Positions 9,018 to 18,043 of a DNA stretch of 64,000 bases are shown here, piece by piece; positions within the stretch are counted from its first letter, which is position 1, and each line of letters starts with the position of its first letter. The notes beneath the pieces were generated by a model, which saw nothing but the letters and a program-made list of their open reading frames with translations, had not been told where the DNA came from and did no database searches. The position numbers and the translations under genes were made by a program. This stretch comes from an uncultured Roseovarius sp. (GTDB taxonomy: Bacteria > Pseudomonadota > Alphaproteobacteria > Rhodobacterales > Rhodobacteraceae). The stretch is from assembly GCA_947499555.1 (NCBI GenBank), contig CANMOU010000001.1, positions 62,001-126,000 of the forward strand, given 5' to 3'.

Positions 9018-9755
9018 ATGACATATTGCGTTGGTATGGTCCTTGACCGTGGGCTTGTCTTCATGTCGGACACCCGCACAAATGCAGGTCTCGACAATAT
9101 TTCGACTTACCGGAAGATGGCGATATGGGAAGAGCCCGGAGAGCGGGTGATTACGCTCATGTCGGCGGGCAATCTGGCCACAACACAAGCGGTTGTAAGT
9201 TTGCTCGATGAGCGCAGCAAGTCTCCTGTCGACCGAAAGCCTTCGCTTCTGGCCACTCCCTCTCTTTTTCAGACCGCTCGTCTTGTCGCCGAGACCCTTC
9301 GGGAAGTGATTGAGGATCAAGGCGACGAAGGACAGCGCGCAGATGCAAAATTCCACGCAACTTTGCTTGTGGGTGGTCAGATCGCCGGTAGCGAACCGCG
9401 CCTGTTTCTAATCTATCCGGAAGGCAATTTCATCGAGGCAGGTGAAGATACGCCATTCTTTCAGATCGGCGAAATCAAGTACGGCCGTCCAATTCTTGTC
9501 CGCGCTTATGACCCCGAGATGAGTTTTGAAGAGGCAATGAAGCTTCTTGTTGTCAGTTTTGATTCCACGCTCAAGGCCAACCTTACTGTCGGTGCCCCAT
9601 TTGATTTCCATTTCTATGAAAAAGACAGTTTGCGCATCGGGCGGAACGGCCGGATCGAAGAGGATCACCCCTATTTTCAGGCTGTATCCAAAGGTTGGAG
9701 TGATGCTCTTAAAGACGCACTCGACAGCCTACCCGATTTTGCGGCCGGTGCTTAG
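9018..9755 (+). CDS. Anbu proteasome-like peptidase
   Basis: A 245-aa Ntn-hydrolase of the Anbu (ancestral beta-subunit) family, related to HslV and 20S proteasome beta subunits. The protein begins M-T-Y-C-V-G-M, so removal of Met1 exposes Thr2 as the expected nucleophile without a propeptide. The SDTRTNAGLDNIS, MSAGNLATTQ and LIYPEGNFI segments match the family. It closes the ATP-grasp / alpha-E / transglutaminase operon, 18 bases after the previous stop. No ATPase partner is encoded nearby, as is usual for Anbu. Confidence 0.92.
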   Translation: MTYCVGMVLDRGLVFMSDTRTNAGLDNISTYRKMAIWEEPGERVITLMSAGNLATTQAVVSLLDERSKSPVDRKPSLLATPSLFQTARLVAETLREVIEDQGDEGQRADAKFHATLLVGGQIAGSEPRLFLIYPEGNFIEAGEDTPFFQIGEIKYGRPILVRAYDPEMSFEEAMKLLVVSFDSTLKANLTVGAPFDFHFYEKDSLRIGRNGRIEEDHPYFQAVSKGWSDALKDALDSLPDFAAGA

Positions 9756-9923
9756 CGCGCTTGTCGCGTCTATCGGACCAGATCCAGCATATCGCGGCTT
9801 ACAGGAAACTGATCAGTGGATCGGCGCCGGACTGTACCCGCGCCATCAATTTGGCGGCACTGCGGCCCAGAGTTTACCGAACGCTGGTCTTGCTCAATGG
9901 CGAAACAAGACCGCGGGATGCCC

Positions 9924-10841
9924 TTAGTCGAAGTTTACTGTCGATTTATGAGGTGTTCGAAACGGATGGGGCCGTTCCCATGGCTGCGCGTCTGCTGCCG
10001 AAATTTCCTTCGCCAAGTGGTCTGCAGGTTCGGGCCTATGATTTAGCCTGTGTATAAGCTCAACCTGATTTGACGCGCCGGTTTTTGAGAAAACAGAGCT
10101 GAGATGAGAGCGCACCGTGGCCGGTCCGATCGACAGGTTTTCTGCGATCACGTTGACCGTCATGCCCTCGCGCAGCAGCGTGCACACCCGAAATTCGCTG
10201 CGGCTAAGTTTGGCGGGGTTTTCAATGCCAAGCAGTGGCATCTGGTGCTCTTGTCGTGACCGGGCACGTGTTGGCCTTTGGTTCTGCGCCACCTTCTTTG
10301 TGATAAGACCCGGTTTGCGGCGTTTCCAGCAGTTGGCAAATGCTCCAAGCAGATTGACCAGAAGATCAAGATTGTGCTGTGCGGGCTTGTGCCGAAAATG
10401 GAGCTCTAAGCAATCCATGTAGCCCGACGTCAACTCCAAGGGGCAGACGACCACCTCAATCAGGTCATTCGGCACATTGCGCAGAGCCGGTTGATGAGGC
10501 TCAAACGCATTGCAATCTGTGACGTCAGACCATGTCCAAACGCTTCCAGGTTTAGCTGACATCATGCAGCCGTGCAAAACAGCTTCCGCATATGAGACTG
10601 GCGGTGTTGATCCTAGCTTGCCAGACTGCGCGTCACATCGGGTGATGTACCGCGTCTGGGATCCCTTTTGCAGCCAGCGTGACAGGACAGCCGCGTCGGC
10701 GCGGACGGATTGCATGAGCGCTTCAAGTGCGTCTCGCAGCCCGCCATTGTCGTTCAGGGCACAGGTCCAGTGCATCACGAGATCAAGACCGTCACCGGCT
10801 TTCTGATTATTTGGAAAACTCAAACCCAAAAAACTCACCAC
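9924..10841 (-). CDS. LuxR-type transcriptional regulator
   Basis: A 305-aa protein with a C-terminal LuxR helix-turn-helix at about residues 230-285 (LSRSEFRVCTLLREGMTVNVIAENLSI, then GPATVRSHLSSVFSKTGASNQVELI). The N-terminal half has no receiver or autoinducer-domain signature I recognise, so its signal is unknown. About 25 residues follow the HTH, and this tail overlaps a weak plus-strand frame. It is transcribed away from the Tad pilus locus across a 570-base gap and is a natural candidate for its regulator; this is inference from position only. Confidence 0.8.
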   Translation of the reverse strand: MVSFLGLSFPNNQKAGDGLDLVMHWTCALNDNGGLRDALEALMQSVRADAAVLSRWLQKGSQTRYITRCDAQSGKLGSTPPVSYAEAVLHGCMMSAKPGSVWTWSDVTDCNAFEPHQPALRNVPNDLIEVVVCPLELTSGYMDCLELHFRHKPAQHNLDLLVNLLGAFANCWKRRKPGLITKKVAQNQRPTRARSRQEHQMPLLGIENPAKLSRSEFRVCTLLREGMTVNVIAENLSIGPATVRSHLSSVFSKTGASNQVELIHRLNHRPEPADHLAKEISAADAQPWERPHPFRTPHKSTVNFD

Positions 10842-11414
10842 AACCCAAACTATAAATCCTGGCCCCCACCAGAACAGGCGACATTGACCTTAAAAAAGTA
10901 CGAGAGGGCGATCTGGTCAGGCAACAAATCTGGCCGGAATGTGGCGAAAAGCGTTCGGCGTTCGGGGTTTCTTGCGCCCTCTGAGCGGCTGCAGGATATC
11001 TGCGGGGACGATATCGATAGGAAAATAAAGCATTGAAAATAAGATAAAAAGCTTTCGCAGCGTGCGTGGAGAAATCCGTTTTTGTTGTTTGGTGACGTTT
11101 CGGCAAAGGGATTTCTGCCAACTTTTGCCACAATTCGAGCATTGCTCAGCCATTGTTTCGACATCTTCCAAAAACTGTCGGCTGAAAGTGATTCGTTGGG
11201 TGGTTCGTGCAGCTGGTCGGTGCCTAAAGAAAACGTAAATCTGTCGGCTAAAGTGATCAAAAAACAACCTAAACGGGAAAATCTGCATTACTTGGCGGAT
11301 GTGGTGCGGCCTTTCCTCCCTCTAACCTGATTGTCGAGCTCAGGCACAAGTGTGTCCGGCTTGCGTCCCTCAATATTCTGGGATGCGTACTCTTAATTTC
11401 CGAATGGGGGAAAC
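10842..11414. other. Intergenic region between the LuxR regulator and flp
   Basis: This 573-base divergent region is AT-richer than its neighbours and should hold the promoters of both the regulator and the Tad operon. Short overlapping frames on the minus strand (up to 136 codons) have no ribosome site or recognisable product, and I do not call them. I see no tRNA or clear ncRNA. The last 15 bases hold the flp ribosome site (GGGGG, four bases upstream of the ATG). Confidence 0.4.
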
Positions 11415-11591
11415 ATGACTAAGCTTTTTAAAAAATTCGCACGCAACGAAGAAGGCGCAGCCATTGTTGAATACGGCCTTGCGCTTTTGGTCGTGGCATC
11501 GATTGCAATTGGTGCGTTCCAGTATCTGGGCACAACGACCAACACCAACGTGACTGGTGCCTGTGGTGCACTGGGCAGCGCGACCTGCTGA
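11415..11591 (+). CDS. flp: Flp/Fap-type type IVb pilin
   Basis: A 58-aa prepilin, the structural subunit of the Tad pilus. The basic leader KLFKKFARNE precedes the EEGAAIVEYGLAL segment: the cleavage Gly, the Glu at +5 and the hydrophobic helix are all where Flp pilins have them. The C-terminus has two cysteines. The start is ATG, preceded by AATGGGGGAAAC. It is the first gene of the Tad locus and, as usual for a major pilin, is separated from cpaB by a 137-base gap, which would allow separate transcript levels. A prepilin peptidase is needed but not encoded in the window. Confidence 0.92.
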   Translation: MTKLFKKFARNEEGAAIVEYGLALLVVASIAIGAFQYLGTTTNTNVTGACGALGSATC

Positions 11592-11728
11592 TTTAACAAA
11601 AGCGCAAAATCTAATCTGAAAATATTTCTGCGCCGCCGCTTATGTCGGTGGCGCAGAAAACCCGGCCCTGGCCAGAGAGTTTCCGCCAGAGCACCAGAAT
11701 TTAGACTAAGGTCAATTTGGAGAATGAC

Positions 11729-12706
11729 ATGCGGATCAAGCCGGTTATCACGACAGTGTTTGGGATTGCGATTGCGGCAGGTTCCGTGTTCGTAGCCAAT
11801 AACAGCCTGTTGAACGTAAATGGTACGGACGGGGCAAGTAACCAGTCAGAGCTTGTTGAGATTTACCTGGCGCGGTCTGAAATTGCCTTTGGGCAGACGA
11901 TTGAGCGCCATCTTGTCACCGTTCATTCCTGGCCCCGCGAGGCGCTTCCGCCCGGGGCTTTTTCCGATATCGCGATGTTGGTTCCGGAAAACCCCGAGCA
12001 GCTTCGCCGTGCCAAGGGGCGGTTCTATCCCGGCGAGGTGCTAATCGCGTCCAAAGTGTCGAACTTTGGTGAGAAGGTGACCCTTGTGCAGAAACTTGGC
12101 GAAAACACCCGCGCCATGGCCATCAAGGTGGACGCTGTTACGGCTGTGGGCGGTTTTGTGACGCCCGGTGACTTCGTGGACATTGTTTTGACGCAGGGCA
12201 GCAACCTTGAGCTGCGCGCGGTCACAATTCTTCAGAAGATTCGTGTCATCGGTGTGGATCAGCAATCCGAAGAACTCAATGAACAGCCCGAAGTCGCGCG
12301 CACCATCACAGTTGAGGTGACACCAGAGCAAGGCCAACGCCTGGCTTTGGCGCAAAAAGCCGGCACGCTGAGCCTGACCCTCAGAACGCTTGATGGTGTT
12401 GAAGACAAACCGCTTGAGATGGTGCGCCTGCGCGATCTGTTGCAAGAGGAAAGCCCGGTCGAAAAAAGCGAAATCCAGCCAACCGTCAGGGTTCGCCGCG
12501 GGACAGATTCCGAAATTGTGGTCATCCGGCGCAGCGCGCCTTCAAGCGATGCTGCGGTCGAGCAGGAAGTGGCTGATCCGGCCCAGAAGCGCGACCCGGT
12601 CATCGACCCAAACCAACCGCTCGAATCGAGCAAGTCCACGTCAGAGCCCGCCGATACGCAGGCCGATGTGGCCAGCGTTCTCACCAGCGACGCGTTAGGT
12701 CAGTAG
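11729..12706 (+). CDS. cpaB: Flp pilus assembly protein CpaB (RcpC)
   Basis: A 325-aa periplasmic protein with a single N-terminal membrane segment and an SAF domain (VEIYLARSEIAFGQTIERHL, then WPREALPPGAFSD), followed by the RcpC/CpaB domain (AMAIKVDAVTAVGGFVTPGD, FVDIVL). It normally stabilises the secretin channel of Tad systems. I chose the ATG at 11729, which has TTTGGAGAATGAC in front; an in-frame TTG lies 12 bases upstream. The C-terminal 80 residues are acidic and low-complexity. Secretin and CpaD genes, usually next to cpaB, are missing from this locus. Confidence 0.9.
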   Translation: MRIKPVITTVFGIAIAAGSVFVANNSLLNVNGTDGASNQSELVEIYLARSEIAFGQTIERHLVTVHSWPREALPPGAFSDIAMLVPENPEQLRRAKGRFYPGEVLIASKVSNFGEKVTLVQKLGENTRAMAIKVDAVTAVGGFVTPGDFVDIVLTQGSNLELRAVTILQKIRVIGVDQQSEELNEQPEVARTITVEVTPEQGQRLALAQKAGTLSLTLRTLDGVEDKPLEMVRLRDLLQEESPVEKSEIQPTVRVRRGTDSEIVVIRRSAPSSDAAVEQEVADPAQKRDPVIDPNQPLESSKSTSEPADTQADVASVLTSDALGQ

Positions 12707-12718
12707 GGCAATCGCACC

Positions 12719-14257
12719 ATGGGGTTCCGGCAAACCATATCAGAATTCGCGAAAGATGAGAGCGGGACTGTCGCAATCCTGTGGGGCACGGCGCTGGTTG
12801 CGTTCCTGGGCTTTCTCGCGATCACGCTTGATGTAGGTCGTCTGCAGGCCACACATACCGAGCTTCAGTCCTTTGCGGATAACGTCGCCTTGGCTGCAGC
12901 GGGCGAGTTGGACGGTCGCAATGATGCCATCACCCGGGCGACAAATGCGGCGGCCAACATGATCAGTGATAGCCAAACATTTGCCAACGGATCGAACACG
13001 CTTTCGGGTGCCGCTGACTACACATTAAGATTTCATTCCGCGCTGCCCGTGTCGGATCTGACACCGCTGGGCGCTGACGTGACAACCGACCCCAATCGCG
13101 CAAAATATGTCGAGGTGGTGCTCACGCCAAAATCCATCAGCCTGAGCCTGGCCTCTGCCCTTGACAGGCTGCTTGGGGGCAACGGGCTAACCAATACCAC
13201 GGTTTCTGCCGAAGCGGTTGCGGGGTTCACACAGGCGGCCTGCGATATCTCGCCCCTGATGTTCTGTCTGCCGCCAAATTGGGAGACAACCTTCGATGTA
13301 GGCGACCAGATACTGCTGCGCAGCGGTGGCAATGGCACCGCCTGGGGCCCCGGTAACTTTGGCTTTATCGATCTGGCGTCTTTTGAGGACACATCAGGCG
13401 TTTGCGCCGATGAGGGCGGCAACAAGCTGGCCTGCCTGATCGCTGCGCAAAGCAGTATCACGCAATGCGTTCTCACAAACGGTCTTACGACCGAACCGGG
13501 CCAGAAAGTCGGAATAACCAATGCCGCTTTCAATGTCCGGTTCGACATCTACCGCTCGGTTCTGAACGGCGAGAGAAACAACCCGGATTTTGCCCCGGCG
13601 CCCAACGTGATCAAAGGGATCCGGAAGAATGGTGGCGGTTCCTGCATTCAAGGGAATGAGGAACTGACGGGTGATACCATCGCATTGGGTCGCGACACAT
13701 GCATGATCAACGGCACTTGCGGCGGCAGCAACCGGTTCGGCGACGGTGCCTGGGATCGGGCCGGGTATCTCAACGTCAATCATGACCTAGCCGATGGGAT
13801 GGCCGATGGTGTGGGCAGCGACGCGCATCTTCCGCCGCTTACCGGCACGAACACCCAGTATGCCGGCACCCGTTTCGGTATGTATCTGCGCGAAATAGCC
13901 TATGGCAATTCCAATCCATACCCGGTGCCGAACGCGAACTCGATCCTTGATCCGGCGCTGTCAGAGACCGGGCGGCCCATGTGCTCAAGCAACATGTCCA
14001 CCGACCCGGCGCGCCGGGTGGTGACCGCAGCAGGCATAGACTGCGCCCAGAACCCCGTTTCAGGGTCAACGTCCGGCGTTCCGGTCACCCGCTTTGTCTC
14101 GGTCTTTCTGACGGAACCGGTGGGTGATGACGGCGGCTCGCCGCCAAGCTTCGACATCCATGGCGAGATTGTTGGCTTCCCCGATGTTGTTGGCGCAGGC
14201 GCCGGTGGCAACGGCTTTGGCGGCATCTTCCGCGATGTCGTGCAGCTTTACCGATAG
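12719..14257 (+). CDS. TadG-like pilus assembly protein
   Basis: A 512-aa protein with an N-terminal TadG/TadE-like membrane segment (ESGTVAILWGTALVAFLGF, then LAITLDVGRLQA) and a long extracytoplasmic region containing several Cys pairs. The family is part of Tad secretion systems and is predicted to anchor in the inner membrane through the pseudopilin-like helix. The start is ATG at 12719, 12 bases after cpaB. The start of the mature part (LQSFADNVALAAAGELDG) is typical of TadG. No vWA MIDAS motif is obvious, so the function of the C-terminal part is unknown. Confidence 0.82.
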   Translation: MGFRQTISEFAKDESGTVAILWGTALVAFLGFLAITLDVGRLQATHTELQSFADNVALAAAGELDGRNDAITRATNAAANMISDSQTFANGSNTLSGAADYTLRFHSALPVSDLTPLGADVTTDPNRAKYVEVVLTPKSISLSLASALDRLLGGNGLTNTTVSAEAVAGFTQAACDISPLMFCLPPNWETTFDVGDQILLRSGGNGTAWGPGNFGFIDLASFEDTSGVCADEGGNKLACLIAAQSSITQCVLTNGLTTEPGQKVGITNAAFNVRFDIYRSVLNGERNNPDFAPAPNVIKGIRKNGGGSCIQGNEELTGDTIALGRDTCMINGTCGGSNRFGDGAWDRAGYLNVNHDLADGMADGVGSDAHLPPLTGTNTQYAGTRFGMYLREIAYGNSNPYPVPNANSILDPALSETGRPMCSSNMSTDPARRVVTAAGIDCAQNPVSGSTSGVPVTRFVSVFLTEPVGDDGGSPPSFDIHGEIVGFPDVVGAGAGGNGFGGIFRDVVQLYR

Positions 14258-14271
14258 GGGATTATAGGCCG

Positions 14272-14769
14272 GTGTCCAGACAGTCACGCATAACCGCCAG
14301 ACGCTTCGCGGCAGAGGATCGCGGCGCGATAGCGGTGGAGTTTGGAATCGTGATGCCGGTGATGTTGCTGATGCTCGCGCTCACCGTCGAATCCGCACGC
14401 ATGATGTGGTCCTATCAATCCGTGATCTCCGGCGTGCGCGATGCTGGGCGTTACTTGGCGCGTGTCACACCTGCCGATATCTGTGTTTCGGGCGGAAGCG
14501 TCGCCGGCCTGACGACGACGTTGAAGAACATCGTTGAGCAGGACATCAGCGGCAATGGGCTCTTACCGACCAGCGTGACGGTCAATTCGGTGACCCCAAG
14601 CTTCACTTGCGTGGCGGGCACCTATCGCGTCAGCCCTGCGCCCATTGGCCGGGTCAGCGCCAATATCACCATTCAGTTTCCAATGGGCAATGTCCTCAAA
14701 ATCTTTGGCAATGGCATCTCTTCGGTGACAACCGATGTGGCCGACAGTTCGCGGATATTCGGCCAATGA
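14272..14769 (+). CDS. tadE: TadE-like pseudopilin
   Basis: A 165-aa minor pilin-like protein with the TadE signature: a basic leader, EDRGAIAVEFGIVMPVMLLML, then a soluble beta-rich tail with two cysteines. It begins with GTG, 15 bases after the TadG-like gene. Its stop overlaps the next ATG by four bases, so the two TadE-like proteins are likely made together and may form a heterodimer, as reported for TadE/TadF pairs. Confidence 0.85.
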   Translation: MSRQSRITARRFAAEDRGAIAVEFGIVMPVMLLMLALTVESARMMWSYQSVISGVRDAGRYLARVTPADICVSGGSVAGLTTTLKNIVEQDISGNGLLPTSVTVNSVTPSFTCVAGTYRVSPAPIGRVSANITIQFPMGNVLKIFGNGISSVTTDVADSSRIFGQ

Positions 14770-15413
14770 GGGGCCGTGCGCGCATAAGGCTCGGGTCGAT
14801 CCGTCGTCTCAAGGTGTTCCGCCGCGAACAAGCCGGCGGCGTGCTTGTGGAATTCGCGATCGTGGTTTCCTTGTTCCTGTTTCTTTTTGCGGCACTTCTG
14901 GATTTTGGCCGCCTATCCTATAGCGGCGTCACCGCGCAAAATGCCTCGCAACTGGCCGCACGTATCGCAGCCGTCAGGCCACCCGCCTGTGCTGGTCTGC
15001 CGCTCACGCATCAACGCGGCACATCGACACTCAATTTGCGCTTTGGCACTTCTTGCAGCGCCGCCAGTGGGGTCTGCGCAAGCGTGCCGACAATCACCTG
15101 CGTGGGCAATGCGGCAAACCCGACCGCCGCCGAGATCTGGGGACGGGTCAACCCACTTTTGCCCGTGGGCACAACAATTGATGCGCTTCAATTCACATAC
15201 ACATTTGATCCAAATATCGGCTTTCTCGGCGGGCCGTACTCTCCGATGCTGACGGTCGATCTGGCGCTGGACGATTTTCAATTCGTCTCGCCTTTGGCGG
15301 CGCTGGCCAATGCCGCAGGGGCGACCAACAGCGCAATTGGTTCAGTAGCCAACTATTCAAGTTTCAGTGTTTCGTTGCCAGCGGAAGACCTTGCCACAGG
15401 AGAATCTCGCTAA
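14766..15413 (+). CDS. Second TadE/TadF-like pseudopilin
   Basis: A 215-aa protein whose N-terminus (RREQAGGVLVEFAIVVSLFL) matches the pseudopilin pattern of TadE/TadF. The frame is open upstream, but the ATG at 14766 overlaps the preceding stop as ATGA and puts the leader at the right length, so I use it. The soluble domain has four cysteines. Its stop overlaps the tadZ start by one base (TAATG). Confidence 0.84.
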   Translation: MRGRARIRLGSIRRLKVFRREQAGGVLVEFAIVVSLFLFLFAALLDFGRLSYSGVTAQNASQLAARIAAVRPPACAGLPLTHQRGTSTLNLRFGTSCSAASGVCASVPTITCVGNAANPTAAEIWGRVNPLLPVGTTIDALQFTYTFDPNIGFLGGPYSPMLTVDLALDDFQFVSPLAALANAAGATNSAIGSVANYSSFSVSLPAEDLATGESR

Positions 15414-16639
15414 TGGAGTTCGTCAGTACCCGTCATCCGTCTCGCTCTTTCATGATCGTCTCGAAGAGGGAGGCTTTCAAAGAGATCATGAGTGAGGTTT
15501 TCCCGGAGGCAGAGAACAACACGCTTGTTGAAACCAACGCATCGCTGCATGCCATGAATGGCCGGGCCGTTGACCTTGCCTTTGACCATGATGTTGTCAT
15601 CATCGAAGCCGACCCCGATGACGAACAGGAAACCGAAGCAATCCGCGATCTGCTGTCACAACGCAGTGGAAAGACGGTTTTTCTTGCGCTGACAGAAAGC
15701 GATATCTCGATCACGAAAGCCCGCAAGCTGCGGTCGGTGGGCATTGACGAAGTGCTGCCGCTGTCAATTGATGGCGAGGAGCTGAAATCGGTTGTCGATG
15801 AAAAGATCGGCGAAAGACGTGCCGCGCAGCCCGCTTTACCGAGTGGCGTATCAGCGCTTGGGCATGTGATCCCGGTGGCGCAGTCTCGTGGCGGGATTGG
15901 CGCAACGACAGTGGCCGTCAACCTGGCCTGTGCGCTCGCTGGCAAGCCATCGGGTTTTCACAAACAGAAAGATGCCAATCGTGTCGCACTTCTGGATTTC
16001 GACATTCAGTTCGGCAACGCCAATGTCTTCCTTGATCTGGAAGATAATGGTGGATTTCTGCAGCTGATCGAAGCAGCAGAAGACCCCGATGAGCGCTTTG
16101 TACTTTCAACCTTGCAGCATCATCCGCTTGATGTTGATGTCCTGTCCGCTCCGGTCCCGCTGGTGCCGCTGCAATCCATGCGACATGATCTGATTGAAGG
16201 CATGCTCAGCGTTTTACGCGCCCGCTACGACTATATCATCGTGGACATGCCACGTGCTGTCGTGGACTGGATCGAACCTATCCTCAAGCAAGCCACGCAG
16301 TTGCTTCTTGTCATGGATACCAGCGTGCCCTCTGTGCGACAGTCTCGCCGTCTGATCGACCTTTACCGCGAGGAAAATGTCGCACTTCCGGTCGAGATGG
16401 TTGTCAACAAAGAGCAAAGGCCGCTGTTCAAATCCGAACATATCCGGGAAGCGGAAAAGGTTCTGGAGACCAAGCTGGCGCACTGGGTGCCGGAAAACGC
16501 CAAGCTTGCGCGCGGTGCCGCCGATCTGGGCCGTCCAGTTGTGGACTTCAAACCCAAATCGGACATGGGCAAAGCGCTCGGACGGCTCGCGGATGCCGTC
16601 ATGCAAGATCAACAAAATATCGCGATCAAAAAAGCGTAA
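15413..16639 (+). CDS. cpaE: TadZ/CpaE pilus localisation ATPase
   Basis: A 408-aa protein with an N-terminal receiver-like domain (VVIIEADPDDE, then RKLRSVGIDEVLPLSIDG) and a MinD/ParA-like ATPase domain with the deviant Walker A RGGIGATTVAVNLA near residue 160. The residue before GG is Arg rather than the signature Lys. It places the Tad machine at a cell pole in related bacteria. AGGAG lies ahead of the start. It is followed after 12 bases by cpaF. Confidence 0.9.
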   Translation: MEFVSTRHPSRSFMIVSKREAFKEIMSEVFPEAENNTLVETNASLHAMNGRAVDLAFDHDVVIIEADPDDEQETEAIRDLLSQRSGKTVFLALTESDISITKARKLRSVGIDEVLPLSIDGEELKSVVDEKIGERRAAQPALPSGVSALGHVIPVAQSRGGIGATTVAVNLACALAGKPSGFHKQKDANRVALLDFDIQFGNANVFLDLEDNGGFLQLIEAAEDPDERFVLSTLQHHPLDVDVLSAPVPLVPLQSMRHDLIEGMLSVLRARYDYIIVDMPRAVVDWIEPILKQATQLLLVMDTSVPSVRQSRRLIDLYREENVALPVEMVVNKEQRPLFKSEHIREAEKVLETKLAHWVPENAKLARGAADLGRPVVDFKPKSDMGKALGRLADAVMQDQQNIAIKKA

Positions 16640-16651
16640 GGGGGGACGGAC

Positions 16652-18031
16652 GTGTTTAAGGAATACAGATCACGCCGCGCGGATCAGAAAACAAACGTGC
16701 TGCCGCTTGAGCGCAAAATCGAAGTGCCTGCACCGGCGCAGACTCAGCATGAAGTTGTCGATGAAGACCTGCAGGCGCATCTTGAACTGAAGAGCCGCCT
16801 GCATGGTGAGCTTCTGGACCGGATGAACCTTTCCTTGATCGACAAGGTCGAACGCTCTGAGCTCAAGCGCCAGATCGCCTCTCTGGTCAGTGGTCTGGTA
16901 GAAGCCGAAGGCGTCTACATGCGCTCGGACTCTTTTGCCGATCTGGTGGACGAGTTGATCCACGAATTCATGGGGCTCGGCCCGCTAGAACCGCTTCTGG
17001 AAGATCCAACAATCAACGATATCCTGGTGAACTCTTATGACCGGGTCTATGTCGAGCGCTTTGGCCTTCTGGAAAAGTCAAAAGTGCGCTTTCGCGATGA
17101 GCGCCATTTGCTGCGCATCATCGACAAGATCGTCACCCAAGTGGGCCGCCGGATTGATGAATCCCAGCCCTGGGTGGACGCGCGGCTAGAAGATGGCAGC
17201 CGGGTTAATGCGATCATCCGACCCTGTTCGGTGGATGGCCCTGCGCTTTCCATCCGGAAATTTGCCCGCAATCCGCTGACGATCAGCCGCCTTGTCGAAC
17301 AGGGCAGCCTTAACGAACAGGCTGCCAAACTTCTCGAAGCGCTGGTCGAGGCACGGCTGAATATCCTGATCTCGGGCGGCACCGGCACGGGTAAGACCAC
17401 CATGCTGAACGCTGTGTCCTCCTTCATCGATGACAACCAGCGCATCGTCACAATCGAAGACGCGGCAGAACTGCAGTTGCAGCAAGAGCATGTTGTCCGA
17501 TTGGAAACACGCCCGGCCAACACTGAAGGCACAGGTGTGATTTCGCAGCGGGATCTTGTGCGCAACGCGCTGCGCATGCGGCCCGACCGGATCATCGTGG
17601 GCGAAGTGCGCGGCGCGGAATGCTTTGACATGCTTCAGGCGATGAACACCGGCCATGAAGGATCGATGACCACAATTCACGCCAACTCGGCGCGCGACGC
17701 CTTGGGACGGGTAGAGCAAATGGTGACAATGCTGGGGGCAGACCTGCCAGTTAAGACCATCCGCTCGCAGATTGCCTCTGCCATTCACATTGTCGTGCAA
17801 CTCAGCCGTATGAGCGATGGCAGCCGTCGCGTCGTCAGCGTGTCCGAGATCACCGGGATGGAAGAAGACACGATCACCATGCAGGACATTTTCGTCTACA
17901 AGCGCCGCGGCAAATCAGAAACCGGTCAGGTACTGGGAGAGTTCCTGCCAACTGGCATCCGGCCCAAGTGCTTCGATCAGCTGATCGCGTCGGGAATCGA
18001 CATCGACAACCAGATGTTCGCGCGTCGATAG
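16652..18031 (+). CDS. cpaF: Tad secretion ATPase CpaF (TadA)
   Basis: A 459-aa hexameric motor ATPase of the VirB11/GspE superfamily that powers pilus extension, and in some Tad systems retraction. It has the N-terminal helical domain, Walker A GGTGTGKTT at about residues 242-250, the Asp box (IVTIEDAAELQL), Walker B (RPDRIIVGEVRG) and a His box (MNTGHEGSMTTIHANS). The start is GTG with AAGGGGGGACGG directly upstream. Length and motifs are complete. Confidence 0.95.
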   Translation: MFKEYRSRRADQKTNVLPLERKIEVPAPAQTQHEVVDEDLQAHLELKSRLHGELLDRMNLSLIDKVERSELKRQIASLVSGLVEAEGVYMRSDSFADLVDELIHEFMGLGPLEPLLEDPTINDILVNSYDRVYVERFGLLEKSKVRFRDERHLLRIIDKIVTQVGRRIDESQPWVDARLEDGSRVNAIIRPCSVDGPALSIRKFARNPLTISRLVEQGSLNEQAAKLLEALVEARLNILISGGTGTGKTTMLNAVSSFIDDNQRIVTIEDAAELQLQQEHVVRLETRPANTEGTGVISQRDLVRNALRMRPDRIIVGEVRGAECFDMLQAMNTGHEGSMTTIHANSARDALGRVEQMVTMLGADLPVKTIRSQIASAIHIVVQLSRMSDGSRRVVSVSEITGMEEDTITMQDIFVYKRRGKSETGQVLGEFLPTGIRPKCFDQLIASGIDIDNQMFARR

Positions 18032-18043
18032 GAGGCAAAGCAA

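Noticed and set aside
9761-10057. A 98-codon plus-strand frame starting with TTG after the Anbu gene
   Set aside because: No ribosome site, no recognisable family, and the second half overlaps the C-terminus of the LuxR-type gene on the other strand, which is better supported by its HTH.
10807-11288. Overlapping minus-strand frames of 111-136 codons upstream of flp
   Set aside because: Three frames overlap each other with no ribosome site or family; the region is AT-richer and looks like a divergent promoter region.
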